This document shows, in pieces, positions 56,269-64,000 of a DNA stretch of 64,000 bases. The notes under the pieces were generated by a model. That model was not told where the DNA came from, did no database searches, and worked only from the letters and a program-made list of their open reading frames with translations. Every line of letters starts with the position of its first letter. Positions within the stretch are counted from its first letter, which is position 1. This DNA is from Niveibacterium terrae. GTDB lineage: Bacteria; Pseudomonadota; Gammaproteobacteria; Burkholderiales; Rhodocyclaceae. Where the stretch lies: the NCBI RefSeq assembly GCF_048213115.1, contig NZ_CP172404.1, forward strand, positions 3,038,001 through 3,102,000. The letters run 5' to 3'. Made by a program: the position numbers and the translations under genes.

Positions 56269-58071
56269 TCAGCCATGCAAGGCATTGTAAATCTCTTCGG
56301 CCAGTTTCCGGTTGATCCCGCCGGTCCGACACAAATCTTCGACCGTAGCTTCCTTGACTCCGGCCAGACCGCCAAAGGTCTCGATCAACTTTTTTCGCCG
56401 GATCGGCCCGATGCCGGGGATCTCGTCGAGGCGCGAACCGATTCTCGCCTTGGCGCGCCGGGCGCGCATTCCGGTGATCGCAAAGCGGTGAGCTTCGTCA
56501 CGGACGGTCTGGATCAGATGCAGGCCGGCGTGCTCGCCGCCCAGGGCCAGAGGCTCGCGCTCATCCGGCCAGATCAGCTGTTCCATCCCCGCCTTGCGCT
56601 CGACGCCTTTTGCGACGCCGACCATCGCTATGCTGGTGAGCCCCAGCTCTTCGAGCACAGACCAGGCAACGCCGACCTGGCCCTTGCCTCCATCGATCAG
56701 GATCAGGTCGGGCCGCACGCCCTCCCCGGCCGCGACTTTGCCATAGCGGCGGGCCAGAGCCTGGCGCATCGCGCCATAGTCATCCCCCGGTTCGATGCCG
56801 GCAATATTGAAGCGGCGGTATTCGGACTTCTTCATCCCGCCGTCTTCCCAGACCACACAGGAGGCAACAGTCGCTTCGCCCATCGTGTGGCTGATGTCGA
56901 AGCATTCGATGCGCCGCGGCGGCTCGGCGAGGCCCATCGCCGCGCACAGCGCATCGAGCTGGTCGCTGACCCTTCCGGCTTCGCGAAGACGGTTCTCGAT
57001 TGCGATCTTCGCGTTCTCGCCGGCCATCTCGGCCCAGGCCTTCTCGGTCGCCGAACGCGGCGCGACGACTCCGGCATCGAGCTCAAGCGCTTCGGCGAGC
57101 GCGGCCCGGACATCGTCGGGCTGCGCGCCGACGACGACCAGCCGGGCGGGCAGAGGGTGATCCTGGTAGTGCTGTTCGACGAAGGCGACCAGCGCATCGG
57201 CCGCCAAAGCGCCGTCTCCCGCTTGAGGGAACTGGGGCCGGTCGCCGAGGTGCCGCCCTCCCCTGACCATCGCGAGGTTCACGCAGATCACACCGCCGAT
57301 CTCCTGTGCGACGAGAACATCGACATCCTCGTCGCGGCCGGAGTCGACGAACTGCTTGTGCAGCACGGTCTGCAGCGCGCGGATCTGATCGCGATAGATG
57401 GCCGCCTCTTCAAAGGCGAAGCGCTCTGCCGCGCCCTGCATCCGCGCGGAGAGCTGGTCGGTGACCTCGGAGTGCCGGCCGTCGAGGAAGAGCGTTGCGA
57501 CCCTGACGTCGCGCGCGTAGTTCTCGGCATCGATCAGGCCGACGCAGGGCGCCGAGCAGCGCTTGATCTGGTGCAGCAGGCAGGGCCGCGAGCGGTTCGC
57601 GAAAACGCTGTTCTCGCAGGTGCGCAGCCGGAACATCCGCTGCAGCAGCGTCATGCTCTCGCGCGCCGCGCCGCTGCTCGGGAAGGGCCCGAAATAGCGC
57701 GTTCCCTTGTCCAGCGCCCCCCGGTAGTAGGCGATGCGCGGAAACGCGTCGCCCGAGAGCAGGATGTAGGGGTAGGACTTGTCGTCGCGGAACAGGATGT
57801 TGTAGCGCGGCTTCAGGGTCTTGATCAGGTTGTTTTCGAGGATCAGCGCTTCGGTCTCGGAGCGCACGACGGTCGTGTCGACCCGCTCTATCCGCGAGAC
57901 CATCAGTGCGATCCGCGGGCTCGACACGGTCCTCAGGAAATAGCTCGAAACGCGGCGCTTCAGGTTCTTGGCCTTGCCGACGTAGAGCACTTCCTCGTCA
58001 GCGCCGATCATCCGGTAGACGCCGGGGGCCTCGCTGAGATTGCGCAGAAACTCCTTTGCGTCGAAGGCCAT
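56269..58071 (-). CDS. uvrC: excinuclease ABC subunit C
   Basis: UvrC makes both incisions in nucleotide excision repair. The 600-residue protein has the GIY-YIG 3' nuclease domain (APGVYRMIGADEEVLYVGKA, about 14-95), the UVR motif (about 200-235), the RNase-H-like 5' nuclease domain (ECFDISHTMGEATVASCVVW, LILIDGGKGQVGVAWSVLEE, about 375-470) and C-terminal helix-hairpin-helix repeats (LDEIPGIGPIRRKKLIETFG). Length is normal. It sits between nagZ and pgsA, as in many betaproteobacteria. Confidence 0.96.
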   Translation of the reverse strand: MAFDAKEFLRNLSEAPGVYRMIGADEEVLYVGKAKNLKRRVSSYFLRTVSSPRIALMVSRIERVDTTVVRSETEALILENNLIKTLKPRYNILFRDDKSYPYILLSGDAFPRIAYYRGALDKGTRYFGPFPSSGAARESMTLLQRMFRLRTCENSVFANRSRPCLLHQIKRCSAPCVGLIDAENYARDVRVATLFLDGRHSEVTDQLSARMQGAAERFAFEEAAIYRDQIRALQTVLHKQFVDSGRDEDVDVLVAQEIGGVICVNLAMVRGGRHLGDRPQFPQAGDGALAADALVAFVEQHYQDHPLPARLVVVGAQPDDVRAALAEALELDAGVVAPRSATEKAWAEMAGENAKIAIENRLREAGRVSDQLDALCAAMGLAEPPRRIECFDISHTMGEATVASCVVWEDGGMKKSEYRRFNIAGIEPGDDYGAMRQALARRYGKVAAGEGVRPDLILIDGGKGQVGVAWSVLEELGLTSIAMVGVAKGVERKAGMEQLIWPDEREPLALGGEHAGLHLIQTVRDEAHRFAITGMRARRAKARIGSRLDEIPGIGPIRRKKLIETFGGLAGVKEATVEDLCRTGGINRKLAEEIYNALHG

Positions 58072-58076
58072 GGAGT

Positions 58077-59111
58077 TCAGGCGTCGGAAGCGATCAAGCG
58101 CGCAACACTCGCGCGCGCCGCTTCGAGTCTTTCCACAGGGACGGCCGGCACGCGACGCGGCTGCAGTGCGGCGATTCTCGCCAGCGATTCGGCGGCAAGC
58201 TCGGGTTTCCAGCGCGCGAGCAACTCGTCGGCAAGATCCGGCCGGTTGCAGACCAGAACCATGTCGCAGCCAGCTTCATGGGCCGCGCGGGCGCGCGCAA
58301 CGATGTCGCCGACGACCGTCGCGCCTTCCATCGTCAGATCGTCCGAGAACACGACGCCGTTGAAACCGACGCGTTGGCGCAACACGTCCTGGATCCAGAA
58401 CGGCGAGAAACCGGCCGGGTTAGGATCGACCAGAGGGTAGATCACATGAGCCGGCATCACGCCAGCCAGGTGCGCGCCGACTCCGTCGCGATAGGGAAGG
58501 ATGTCCCTCGCCCAGATCGCTGCGAAATCGCGCTCGTCTTTCGGGATCGCGACATGGGAATCGGCCTCGGCCCAGCCGTGCCCCGGAAAATGCTTGCCGA
58601 CCGAGCCCATGCCGGCCTCGTTGAGGCCTTCGCTGAGCGCCTCGGCGAGAATCGCGACGACCTCGGGATCGCCCGAGAAAGCGCGGTCGCCGATCACTTC
58701 GCTGCGCCCGCAGTCCAGATCCAGAACCGGCGTGAAGCTCAGATCGACTCCGCGCTCGGCGAGCTCGGCGGCAAGCACGAAACCGGTGTCGCGCGCACTA
58801 GCCAAGGCTTCGTCCCGGTCCTTGAGCCAGAGCTCGCCCAGAGCCCTCATCGCGGGCAGGCGGGTGAAGCCGCAGCGAAAACGCTGCACCCTCCCTCCCT
58901 CGTGATCGACCGAGATGATCAAGGCCGGCGTGCGCAGCGCGTGGATCTCGGCGGTCAGCGCGGCGAGCTGTTCGGGATCGCGATAGTTGCGCGCGAACAG
59001 GATCACGCCGCCGACCAGCGGATGGCGAAGGCGTTCGCGCTCGGCATCAGTCAGCACATAGCCGGCCACATCGCAGATCACCGGGCCCAGAGGCAGATTG
59101 ACTTGGTTCAT
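58077..59111 (-). CDS. nagZ: beta-N-acetylhexosaminidase, peptidoglycan recycling
   Basis: NagZ removes N-acetylglucosamine from cytosolic muropeptides. The 344-residue family 3 glycosidase has IISVDHEGGRVQRFR, VGKHFPGHGWAEADSHVAIP with the catalytic His in the DSH loop, and the nucleophile aspartate in GVVFSDDLTMEGA. I use ATG 59111 (MNQVNLPLGPV). It starts 5 bp past acpS in a run of tightly packed genes. Confidence 0.95.
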   Translation of the reverse strand: MNQVNLPLGPVICDVAGYVLTDAERERLRHPLVGGVILFARNYRDPEQLAALTAEIHALRTPALIISVDHEGGRVQRFRCGFTRLPAMRALGELWLKDRDEALASARDTGFVLAAELAERGVDLSFTPVLDLDCGRSEVIGDRAFSGDPEVVAILAEALSEGLNEAGMGSVGKHFPGHGWAEADSHVAIPKDERDFAAIWARDILPYRDGVGAHLAGVMPAHVIYPLVDPNPAGFSPFWIQDVLRQRVGFNGVVFSDDLTMEGATVVGDIVARARAAHEAGCDMVLVCNRPDLADELLARWKPELAAESLARIAALQPRRVPAVPVERLEAARASVARLIASDA

Positions 59112-59116
59112 GGTCT

Positions 59117-59509
59117 TCAGGGATTGAGGTTGTCGGAGCCGTCGATCAGCGCAAAGGCGACGACGGCCTCCTTTTCGTCGCTGATCGACAGATGGGCGCG
59201 CCAACCGCGCCGGGAAAGGATCTCGCCGAGTTCCGCGGAGAGCGCGAAGAGTGGCTTGCCCAGTTCGTCGTGCGTCACGCCGACCGTATGAAAGCCGACC
59301 GGCGCGCGCAATCCTGTTCCGAAGGCCTTCGCAAAGGCCTCCTTCGCGGCAAAGCGTTTGGCCAACAGGCGCGCACCGTCATGGACAGCACGGAACTCGA
59401 CGAGTTCGGAGTCCGTCAGGATGCGCTCGGCGAAGGCTTCGCCGTGTCGCTCCAGCGACTTGCGGATCCGCTCGATGCTGACGATGTCCGTGCCGATGCC
59501 GACGATCAC
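59117..59509 (-). CDS. acpS: holo-[acyl-carrier-protein] synthase
   Basis: AcpS transfers phosphopantetheine from CoA to acyl carrier protein. This 130-residue trimeric-type synthase has the magnesium-binding MIVGIGTDIVSIERI (Asp8) and the KRFAAKEAFAKAFGTG motif (about 52-67). The start is GTG, overlapping the pdxJ stop codon (GTGA), so translation is coupled. Confidence 0.95.
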   Translation of the reverse strand: MIVGIGTDIVSIERIRKSLERHGEAFAERILTDSELVEFRAVHDGARLLAKRFAAKEAFAKAFGTGLRAPVGFHTVGVTHDELGKPLFALSAELGEILSRRGWRAHLSISDEKEAVVAFALIDGSDNLNP

Positions 59510-60273
59510 CGCGCCGCCAGATGAGGGGCCGCCGCGGCTTCGCGCATCAGCCTCTTCATTTCGGCAACCGCCTCGCGCAGGCCGACGAAGACGGCACGGC
59601 TGATGATCGCGTGACCGATGTGCAGCTCACGGATACCGTCGAGCGCAGCGATCGGCTGGACGTTGAAGTAGTTCAGCGCATGACCGGCATTGAAGCGCAT
59701 TCCGAGATCGACGATCGCGGCACCGGCGGCACGCACTTTTTCGATCTCGGCGAGCACGGCAGGGCTGCGCGCATCGCGGCCCTTCTCGTGAAAGGCTTCG
59801 GCGTAGGGGCCAGTGTGGATCTCGCAGACCCGGGCGCCGACGCGCGCGGCTGCTTCGACCTGGGCCAGATCGGCGTCGATGAACACGCTGCTCTGGATTC
59901 CGGCTTCGGCGAGACGCTCGACCGCGGCACGGATCTTCGCCTCACCGGCCACGATGTCCAGCCCGCCCTCGGTCGTGATCTCGAGCCGCCCTTCGGGCAC
60001 CAGCATCGCCATCTGCGGCTTGAGCCGGCACGCAATCTCGACCATCTCGGGCGTCGGCGCCATCTCCAGGTTCAGCTTGACGTGGGTCAGGCCGCGCAGG
60101 CGCTGTACGTCTTCGTCCTGGATATGGCGGCGATCTTCGCGCAGATGCACGGTAATCCCATCCGCTCCGCCCAGATGGGCTTCGACAGCCGCCCAGACCG
60201 GATCGGGTTCATAAGTACGGCGGGCCTGACGGATCGTCGCGACATGGTCGATATTGACGCCAAGTTCTATCAC
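59506..60273 (-). CDS. pdxJ: pyridoxine 5'-phosphate synthase
   Basis: PdxJ condenses 1-deoxyxylulose 5-phosphate with aminoacetone phosphate in vitamin B6 synthesis. This 255-residue TIM barrel has LGVNIDHVATIRQARRTYEP (with the catalytic His), GADGITVHLREDRRHIQDED, MLVPEGRLEITTEGGLD and LHIGHAIISRAVFVGL. The start is GTG, overlapping the recO stop. Confidence 0.96.
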   Translation of the reverse strand: MIELGVNIDHVATIRQARRTYEPDPVWAAVEAHLGGADGITVHLREDRRHIQDEDVQRLRGLTHVKLNLEMAPTPEMVEIACRLKPQMAMLVPEGRLEITTEGGLDIVAGEAKIRAAVERLAEAGIQSSVFIDADLAQVEAAARVGARVCEIHTGPYAEAFHEKGRDARSPAVLAEIEKVRAAGAAIVDLGMRFNAGHALNYFNVQPIAALDGIRELHIGHAIISRAVFVGLREAVAEMKRLMREAAAAPHLAAR

Positions 60274-60983
60274 AGTTCCTGTAACTCCATGAAGATCCGC
60301 CGGGATTCCAGCGGCAGCCCCCCCATCAGGTGGGCGATCAGCCTGCGCATCAGGCCTTTGGCCTGGGCCAGCGTTGCGGGCCGGGAAAGATCTTTGCGGG
60401 CAAGGTCGAGCAGAGTCTGTCCATCCAGGCTGGCGAGATCGCCAAACCCTTCGGCCTTGGCCGGCCCTTGTTCGATTATAAAGACGTAGCGGCCGTCGGG
60501 CTGCACAGCATCGCCATCGAGATCCTCATCGAAGCTCGGCGCATAGCCGAGTTCGGCGAGCAGCGCGAGTTCGAAACCTCTCAGTGCGGGATCCTGGCGT
60601 TCGCCGGCCGCGAGCGCGGTGAGCAGGGCACGATAGGCATCGAAAAGCCCGGGGTGGGCATCTTCGCGGGGCAGCAAGCGGGTCAGCAGCTCGTTCGCGT
60701 AGTAGCCGCAGAGCAGCGCGGAACCGGTCAGCAGGGCTTGCCCACCCTGCCACTCGACGTCGGTCAGGGTCTTGACTTCAGCTCGCCCGGACCACGAGGC
60801 CCAGAGCGGCTGAAACGCCATCAGCACGCCCCGCCACTGCGAGGTCGGCCTCCGCGCACCCTTGGCGACCAGCGCTACCCGCCCGTGCTCGCGCGAGAAG
60901 AGGTCGAGCACCAGGCTCGTCTCCCGCCAGGGATGTGCGTGCAGCAGGAAGGAATCCTGCTGAGCGATGCGGCCCGCCGCCAT
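60270..60983 (-). CDS. recO: DNA repair protein RecO
   Basis: RecO helps RecR load RecA on SSB-coated DNA. The 237-residue protein has the N-terminal OB fold (QDSFLLHAHPWRETSLVLDL, REHGRVALVAKGARRPTSQW) and a helical C-terminal half (GYYANELLTRLLPREDAHPG). The cysteines of the zinc-binding variants are absent, as is usual in proteobacteria. It lies 12 bp after era and overlaps pdxJ. Confidence 0.93.
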   Translation of the reverse strand: MAAGRIAQQDSFLLHAHPWRETSLVLDLFSREHGRVALVAKGARRPTSQWRGVLMAFQPLWASWSGRAEVKTLTDVEWQGGQALLTGSALLCGYYANELLTRLLPREDAHPGLFDAYRALLTALAAGERQDPALRGFELALLAELGYAPSFDEDLDGDAVQPDGRYVFIIEQGPAKAEGFGDLASLDGQTLLDLARKDLSRPATLAQAKGLMRRLIAHLMGGLPLESRRIFMELQEL

Positions 60984-60995
60984 CGAGGACGACGC

Positions 60996-61904
60996 TTATT
61001 CGAAGCCCAGGCTCTTGAGCGCGCGTTCGTCGTCCGCCCAACCGCCCTTCACCTTGACCCAGAGCTCGAGATAGACCGGACCGCCGAACAGCTTTTCGAG
61101 CTCGATCCGGGCATCCGTGCCGATGCGCTTGAGCTTGGCACCCTGCTTGCCGATCACCATCGCCTTGTGGCTGGCCCGATCGACGATGATCGCGGCGAAG
61201 ATGCGCCGGACCGGTCCGTCGAGTTCGAACTTCTCGACCTCGACCGCGAGTCCGTAGGGCAGCTCCTCGCCGAGCAGACGGAAGAGCTTCTCGCGGATGA
61301 ACTCGGCGGCGAGGAAACGCTCGCTGCGATCGGTGATGTCGTCGGGTCCGAAAATCGCATCCTGCTCCGGCAACATCGGCGTACAGGCTTTCAAAAGCTC
61401 ATCGCAGTTCGCGCCCTTTTCGGCCGAAACCGGGATGATCGCGGCGAATTCACGCTCTTTCGCGACGGTGGCGATAAAGGGCAGAAGCCTGCCCTTGTCG
61501 GCGAGCCAGTCGACCTTGTTGATGACCAGAACGACCGGAACCGACTCAGGAAGAACCCGCATCACCTCGCGGTCGGCCGGCCCGAAGCGATCGACCTCGA
61601 TCACGAACAGGATCACATCGACATCGTTCAACGCGTGGGTCACGCTACGGTTCATCGCGCGGTTCATCGCGCTGACGTGCTTGGTCTGGAAACCCGGCGT
61701 GTCGACGAACACGAACTGGTGATCGTCCTCGGTCAGCACACCGGTCACGCGGTGGCGCGTCGTCTGCGCCTTGCGCGAGACGATGCTGATCTTCTGCCCG
61801 ATCAAGCGGTTCAGCAGCGTCGACTTCCCGACGTTGGGACGACCGACGATCGCGACAAAGCCGCAATGAAAGCCGCTTCCGGCCGCTTGGGAAATTTCTG
61901 TCAT
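60996..61904 (-). CDS. era: GTPase Era, 30S ribosome assembly
   Basis: This 302-residue GTPase has G1 GRPNVGKST (about 21-29), G3 DTPGF, G4 NKVD and a C-terminal KH domain (VIGKQGAKLKRIGTDARIEL, about 240-262) that binds the 16S rRNA 3' end. Its ATG overlaps the rnc stop (ATGA), the conserved rnc-era coupling. Confidence 0.96.
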   Translation of the reverse strand: MTEISQAAGSGFHCGFVAIVGRPNVGKSTLLNRLIGQKISIVSRKAQTTRHRVTGVLTEDDHQFVFVDTPGFQTKHVSAMNRAMNRSVTHALNDVDVILFVIEVDRFGPADREVMRVLPESVPVVLVINKVDWLADKGRLLPFIATVAKEREFAAIIPVSAEKGANCDELLKACTPMLPEQDAIFGPDDITDRSERFLAAEFIREKLFRLLGEELPYGLAVEVEKFELDGPVRRIFAAIIVDRASHKAMVIGKQGAKLKRIGTDARIELEKLFGGPVYLELWVKVKGGWADDERALKSLGFE

Positions 61905-62572
61905 AAAGCCTCTATCCGGTCCAGCGCACCACGCGCGGCCTGTTGTTCCGCAGCCCTGCGGCTGGGGCCAAGCCCCGTGGTTTCAAACCCGAGATCGACC
62001 AAGCGGCAGACGACCTCGAACTCCTGGGCATGGGCCTCGCCGCGGATGTTGAGCATCTCGTAATGGGGCAGCGCCTGATGATGGCCTTGCAGCCATTCCT
62101 GAAGCGAAGTCTTCGGATCCTTGCCAGCATGTTTGGGATCGATCGCGGCGATCATCTCCGTATACAGGCGGGTAATCACCCCCTGCACGACGGTAAAGCC
62201 CGCGTCGAGATAGGTCGCACCGAACAGCGCTTCCATCGCATCAGCGAGAATGGAAGGGCGACGGTGGCCGCCACTGCGCAATTCGCCTTCGCCCAGACGC
62301 AAAGCCTGCCCGACATCGAGCTTCAGCGCCAGTTGATGCAGGCTCTCCTGCTTGACGAGGCCGGCTCTCAGGCGGGAGAGCGAGCCCTCGTCGAGTTCGG
62401 GAAAGCGCTGATACAGGGCCAGCGCGATCACGCAATTGAGCAGGCCATCGCCGATGAATTCCAGCCGCTCGTTGTGGGGAATGCCGAAACTGCGGTGAGT
62501 CAGGGCCTGTTCAAGCAGGTGCTGATCGCCAAAATGATGGCCTAGCGCATGCTGGATGGCGTCTCGATTCAT
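61901..62572 (-). CDS. rnc: ribonuclease III
   Basis: This endonuclease cuts double-stranded RNA in rRNA and mRNA processing. The 223-residue protein has the signature NERLEFIGDGLLNCVIA (about residues 37-53, with the catalytic Glu and Asp), the second acidic site ADAMEALFGATYLDAG (about 112-127) and a C-terminal dsRNA-binding domain (DPKTSLQEWLQGHHQALPHY onward). I use ATG 62572; a GTG two codons earlier directly follows the upstream stop. Confidence 0.95.
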   Translation of the reverse strand: MNRDAIQHALGHHFGDQHLLEQALTHRSFGIPHNERLEFIGDGLLNCVIALALYQRFPELDEGSLSRLRAGLVKQESLHQLALKLDVGQALRLGEGELRSGGHRRPSILADAMEALFGATYLDAGFTVVQGVITRLYTEMIAAIDPKHAGKDPKTSLQEWLQGHHQALPHYEMLNIRGEAHAQEFEVVCRLVDLGFETTGLGPSRRAAEQQAARGALDRIEAL

Positions 62573-62578
62573 GATCAC

Positions 62579-62950
62579 TCAATTGGCGGCAGCACTATCG
62601 CCCGAGCTGCTCGCAGAAAAAGAAAAAACCAGCGCGACATTTGCGACAAGCGGGACACGCCTTTCCCACTGCGCAGCGACGACAAAGCGATTGCCATCCT
62701 TGGAGATCTCGAGATCCGCGGCCTTCACCGAATCGATATCTTCGACGTCGGCACGGCGCTGGAAGGCGCTGCGCAGACCTTCGGGCGACTGGGCGTCGCC
62801 GCTGGAAACGACCGAGACCAAGGCCTTCTTGACCGAGAAATACTCGTTATACACGGGAACGGTGCGCATCCCGAGGATGATCGATCCGATCACCAGAACC
62901 GCGATGATGAGCGTGCCAATCAGGGAAATACCGCGCTGACGCTTGTCCAT
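62579..62950 (-). CDS. DUF4845 membrane protein
   Basis: The 123-residue protein has one N-terminal membrane helix in a pilin-like context (KRQRGISLIGTLIIAVLVIG, about residues 3-25) and a periplasmic part (VPVYNEYFSVKKALVSVVSS, ADVEDIDSVKAADLEISKDG). DUF4845 genes sit between lepB and rnc across betaproteobacteria, as here; function is unknown. The start is ATG 62950. Confidence 0.85.
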   Translation of the reverse strand: MDKRQRGISLIGTLIIAVLVIGSIILGMRTVPVYNEYFSVKKALVSVVSSGDAQSPEGLRSAFQRRADVEDIDSVKAADLEISKDGNRFVVAAQWERRVPLVANVALVFSFSASSSGDSAAAN

Positions 62951-62963
62951 TGGAATCCTCGGA

Positions 62964-63752
62964 TCAGTGGAAACGACCAATTCTCTTCAGGTCGCTGAAA
63001 TTGAACCAGATGAAGAAAGCCCGGCCCCTCAGGTTGGCATCGGGAACAAAGCCCCAGATCCGCGAATCGGCGCTCTGATCGCGGTTATCACCCATCATGA
63101 AGTAATGCCCGGCGGGAACCTTGCAGCGGAAGCCGTCGCTAGTATAGACACAGTTCTCGCGGTAGGGATAAGCGAGGGGCTGCTGAACGAAAGCCGGGGC
63201 ATCGCTGTCATTGAGGATGTGGTGCTCGACCCCACCCAGCGTCTCGACGAACTGCTGCGCATATTGCAGACGTTCAGCATTCAGATAAGGAGCGACTTCG
63301 CGGGTCGTCATATCGACGCCATTGACCTTGATCTTCTTGTTGATGTACTCGACCGTATCACCGGGCAGACCGACTACGCGCTTGATGTAATCCTGGGAAG
63401 GATTCATCGGGTAGCGGAATACGACGACATCGCCACGCTTGGGGTTTCCGGTTTCGATAATTTTCTTGTCGAGAACCGGCAGACGGATCCCGTAAGAGTA
63501 CTTGTTGACGAGGATGAAATCGCCAACCAGCAAGGTCGGGATCATCGATCCGGAAGGAATCCGGAAGGGCTCGACGAGGAAGGAGCGAAGCAGGAAGATC
63601 GCCAGCAGAATGGGGAAAAAACCGGCCCCCCATTCGACCCAGACCGGCTCGGGGCTGCCTTCGGTGCGACGTTTGCGCATCACAAAACGATCGAGCGCCC
63701 ACAAGACCCCGGTCACCAGCGAAAGCACGAAAAGAATCAGTGCAAAATCCAC
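62964..63752 (-). CDS. lepB: signal peptidase I
   Basis: LepB cleaves signal peptides at the outer face of the inner membrane. The 262-residue protein has two N-terminal helices, the catalytic serine in EPFRIPSGSMIPTLLVGDFI (about 65-84), the general-base lysine in PSQDYIKRVVGLPGD, and the GDNRDQSADSRIWGFV box. Two GTG codons can start it: 63758 overlaps the GGGAG ribosome site itself, so GTG 63752 (M-D-F-A-L-I-L-F) is the better choice. Confidence 0.95.
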   Translation of the reverse strand: MDFALILFVLSLVTGVLWALDRFVMRKRRTEGSPEPVWVEWGAGFFPILLAIFLLRSFLVEPFRIPSGSMIPTLLVGDFILVNKYSYGIRLPVLDKKIIETGNPKRGDVVVFRYPMNPSQDYIKRVVGLPGDTVEYINKKIKVNGVDMTTREVAPYLNAERLQYAQQFVETLGGVEHHILNDSDAPAFVQQPLAYPYRENCVYTSDGFRCKVPAGHYFMMGDNRDQSADSRIWGFVPDANLRGRAFFIWFNFSDLKRIGRFH

Positions 63753-63785
63753 GATCACTCCCTGTTTTGAGCCGGACGGACCGGC

Positions 63786-64000
63786 TTATTTGTTGTCATC
63801 GACGCGCAGCACGGCCAGGAAGGCCTCTTGCGGAATCTCGACGTTGCCGACCTGCTTCATCCGGCGCTTGCCTTCTTTCTGCTTCTCGAGCAGCTTCTTC
63901 TTGCGCGTGATGTCGCCGCCATAGCACTTGGCGAGCACGTTCTTGCGCAAGGCCTTGATCGTCTCGCGCGCGATGATGTGCGAGCCGATCGCAGCCTGAA
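63786..64000 (-). CDS. lepA: elongation factor 4 (LepA), C-terminal part
   Basis: Only the last 70 or so codons are in the window. The frame reads AIGSHIIARETIKALRKNVL, then AKCYGGDITRKKKLLEKQKE and GKRRMKQVGNVEIPQEAFLAVL, the typical LepA C-terminal domain, and ends at TAA. LepA is the ribosomal back-translocase that precedes lepB in the conserved lepA-lepB operon. Confidence 0.95.
   Translation of the reverse strand, partial: QAAIGSHIIARETIKALRKNVLAKCYGGDITRKKKLLEKQKEGKRRMKQVGNVEIPQEAFLAVLRVDDNK

Noticed and set aside
55774..58440. Plus-strand frame of 888 codons across pgsA, uvrC and nagZ
   Set aside because: It crosses three well-supported minus-strand genes and their boundaries, and its sequence has no domain pattern.

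Overview
The window is a GC-rich betaproteobacterial chromosome segment. The core gene order lepA-lepB-DUF4845-rnc-era-recO-pdxJ-acpS-nagZ-uvrC-pgsA-tRNAs, a minCDE operon, and a flocculation-type PEP-CTERM protein behind a sigma-54 promoter suggest a Rhodocyclales/Nitrosomonadales-like water or soil bacterium. That placement is inference from gene content; no rRNA is present.

Region 1 (1-11.5 kb) is an accessory island. It holds the modification subunit of a type I restriction system (hsdM, with hsdS starting at the left edge), a truncated HU-like gene, an integrase remnant, an unrecognised membrane/SPOR-like protein, three toxin-antitoxin modules (hipBA, tacAT, Xre-RES), an IS110 transposase remnant and two IS1595-family elements with visible terminal inverted repeats. 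An imperfect repeat of 60-75 bp recurs at module borders from 2.5 to 9.2 kb.

Region 2 (11.6-29.4 kb) is metabolic, transport and regulatory. It contains an MFS pseudogene with an internal deletion, a fluoride-type CLC antiporter behind a fluoride riboswitch, an FKBP isomerase, a chemoreceptor, a quinone oxidoreductase, a pirin-azoreductase pair with a divergent LysR gene, a secreted sedolisin-family lipoprotein peptidase behind a c-di-GMP-I riboswitch, a PPi-type phosphofructokinase, an iron alcohol dehydrogenase, two AraC regulators and an Fsr-like exporter.

Region 3 (29.4-41.9 kb) holds PepA with its sigma-54 promoter, a methyltransferase-ThiF gene pair, a GNAT/NTF2 pair, azlCD with a canonical CLC chloride channel gene, an M32 carboxypeptidase, a NitT/TauT-type ABC transporter with a double permease and no adjacent binding protein, and a DUF535 gene.

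Region 4 (41.9-64 kb) is mostly housekeeping: purL, an orphan glycyl-radical domain protein with an FNR-like box upstream, a second chemoreceptor, a periplasmic protein with repeated cysteine pairs, tex, a cold shock gene, an Hsp33 lacking its zinc cysteines, minCDE, a Gly-Cys-Gly tRNA cluster, pgsA, uvrC, nagZ and the acpS-pdxJ-recO-era-rnc-lepB-lepA block, in which most neighbours overlap or nearly touch.

The points most worth following are the cysteine-less Hsp33, the c-di-GMP riboswitch with a Shine-Dalgarno-sequestering hairpin before a secreted peptidase, the cysteine-pair repeat protein, the methyltransferase-ThiF unit with a small ORF in front, and the dispersed repeat of the accessory island.
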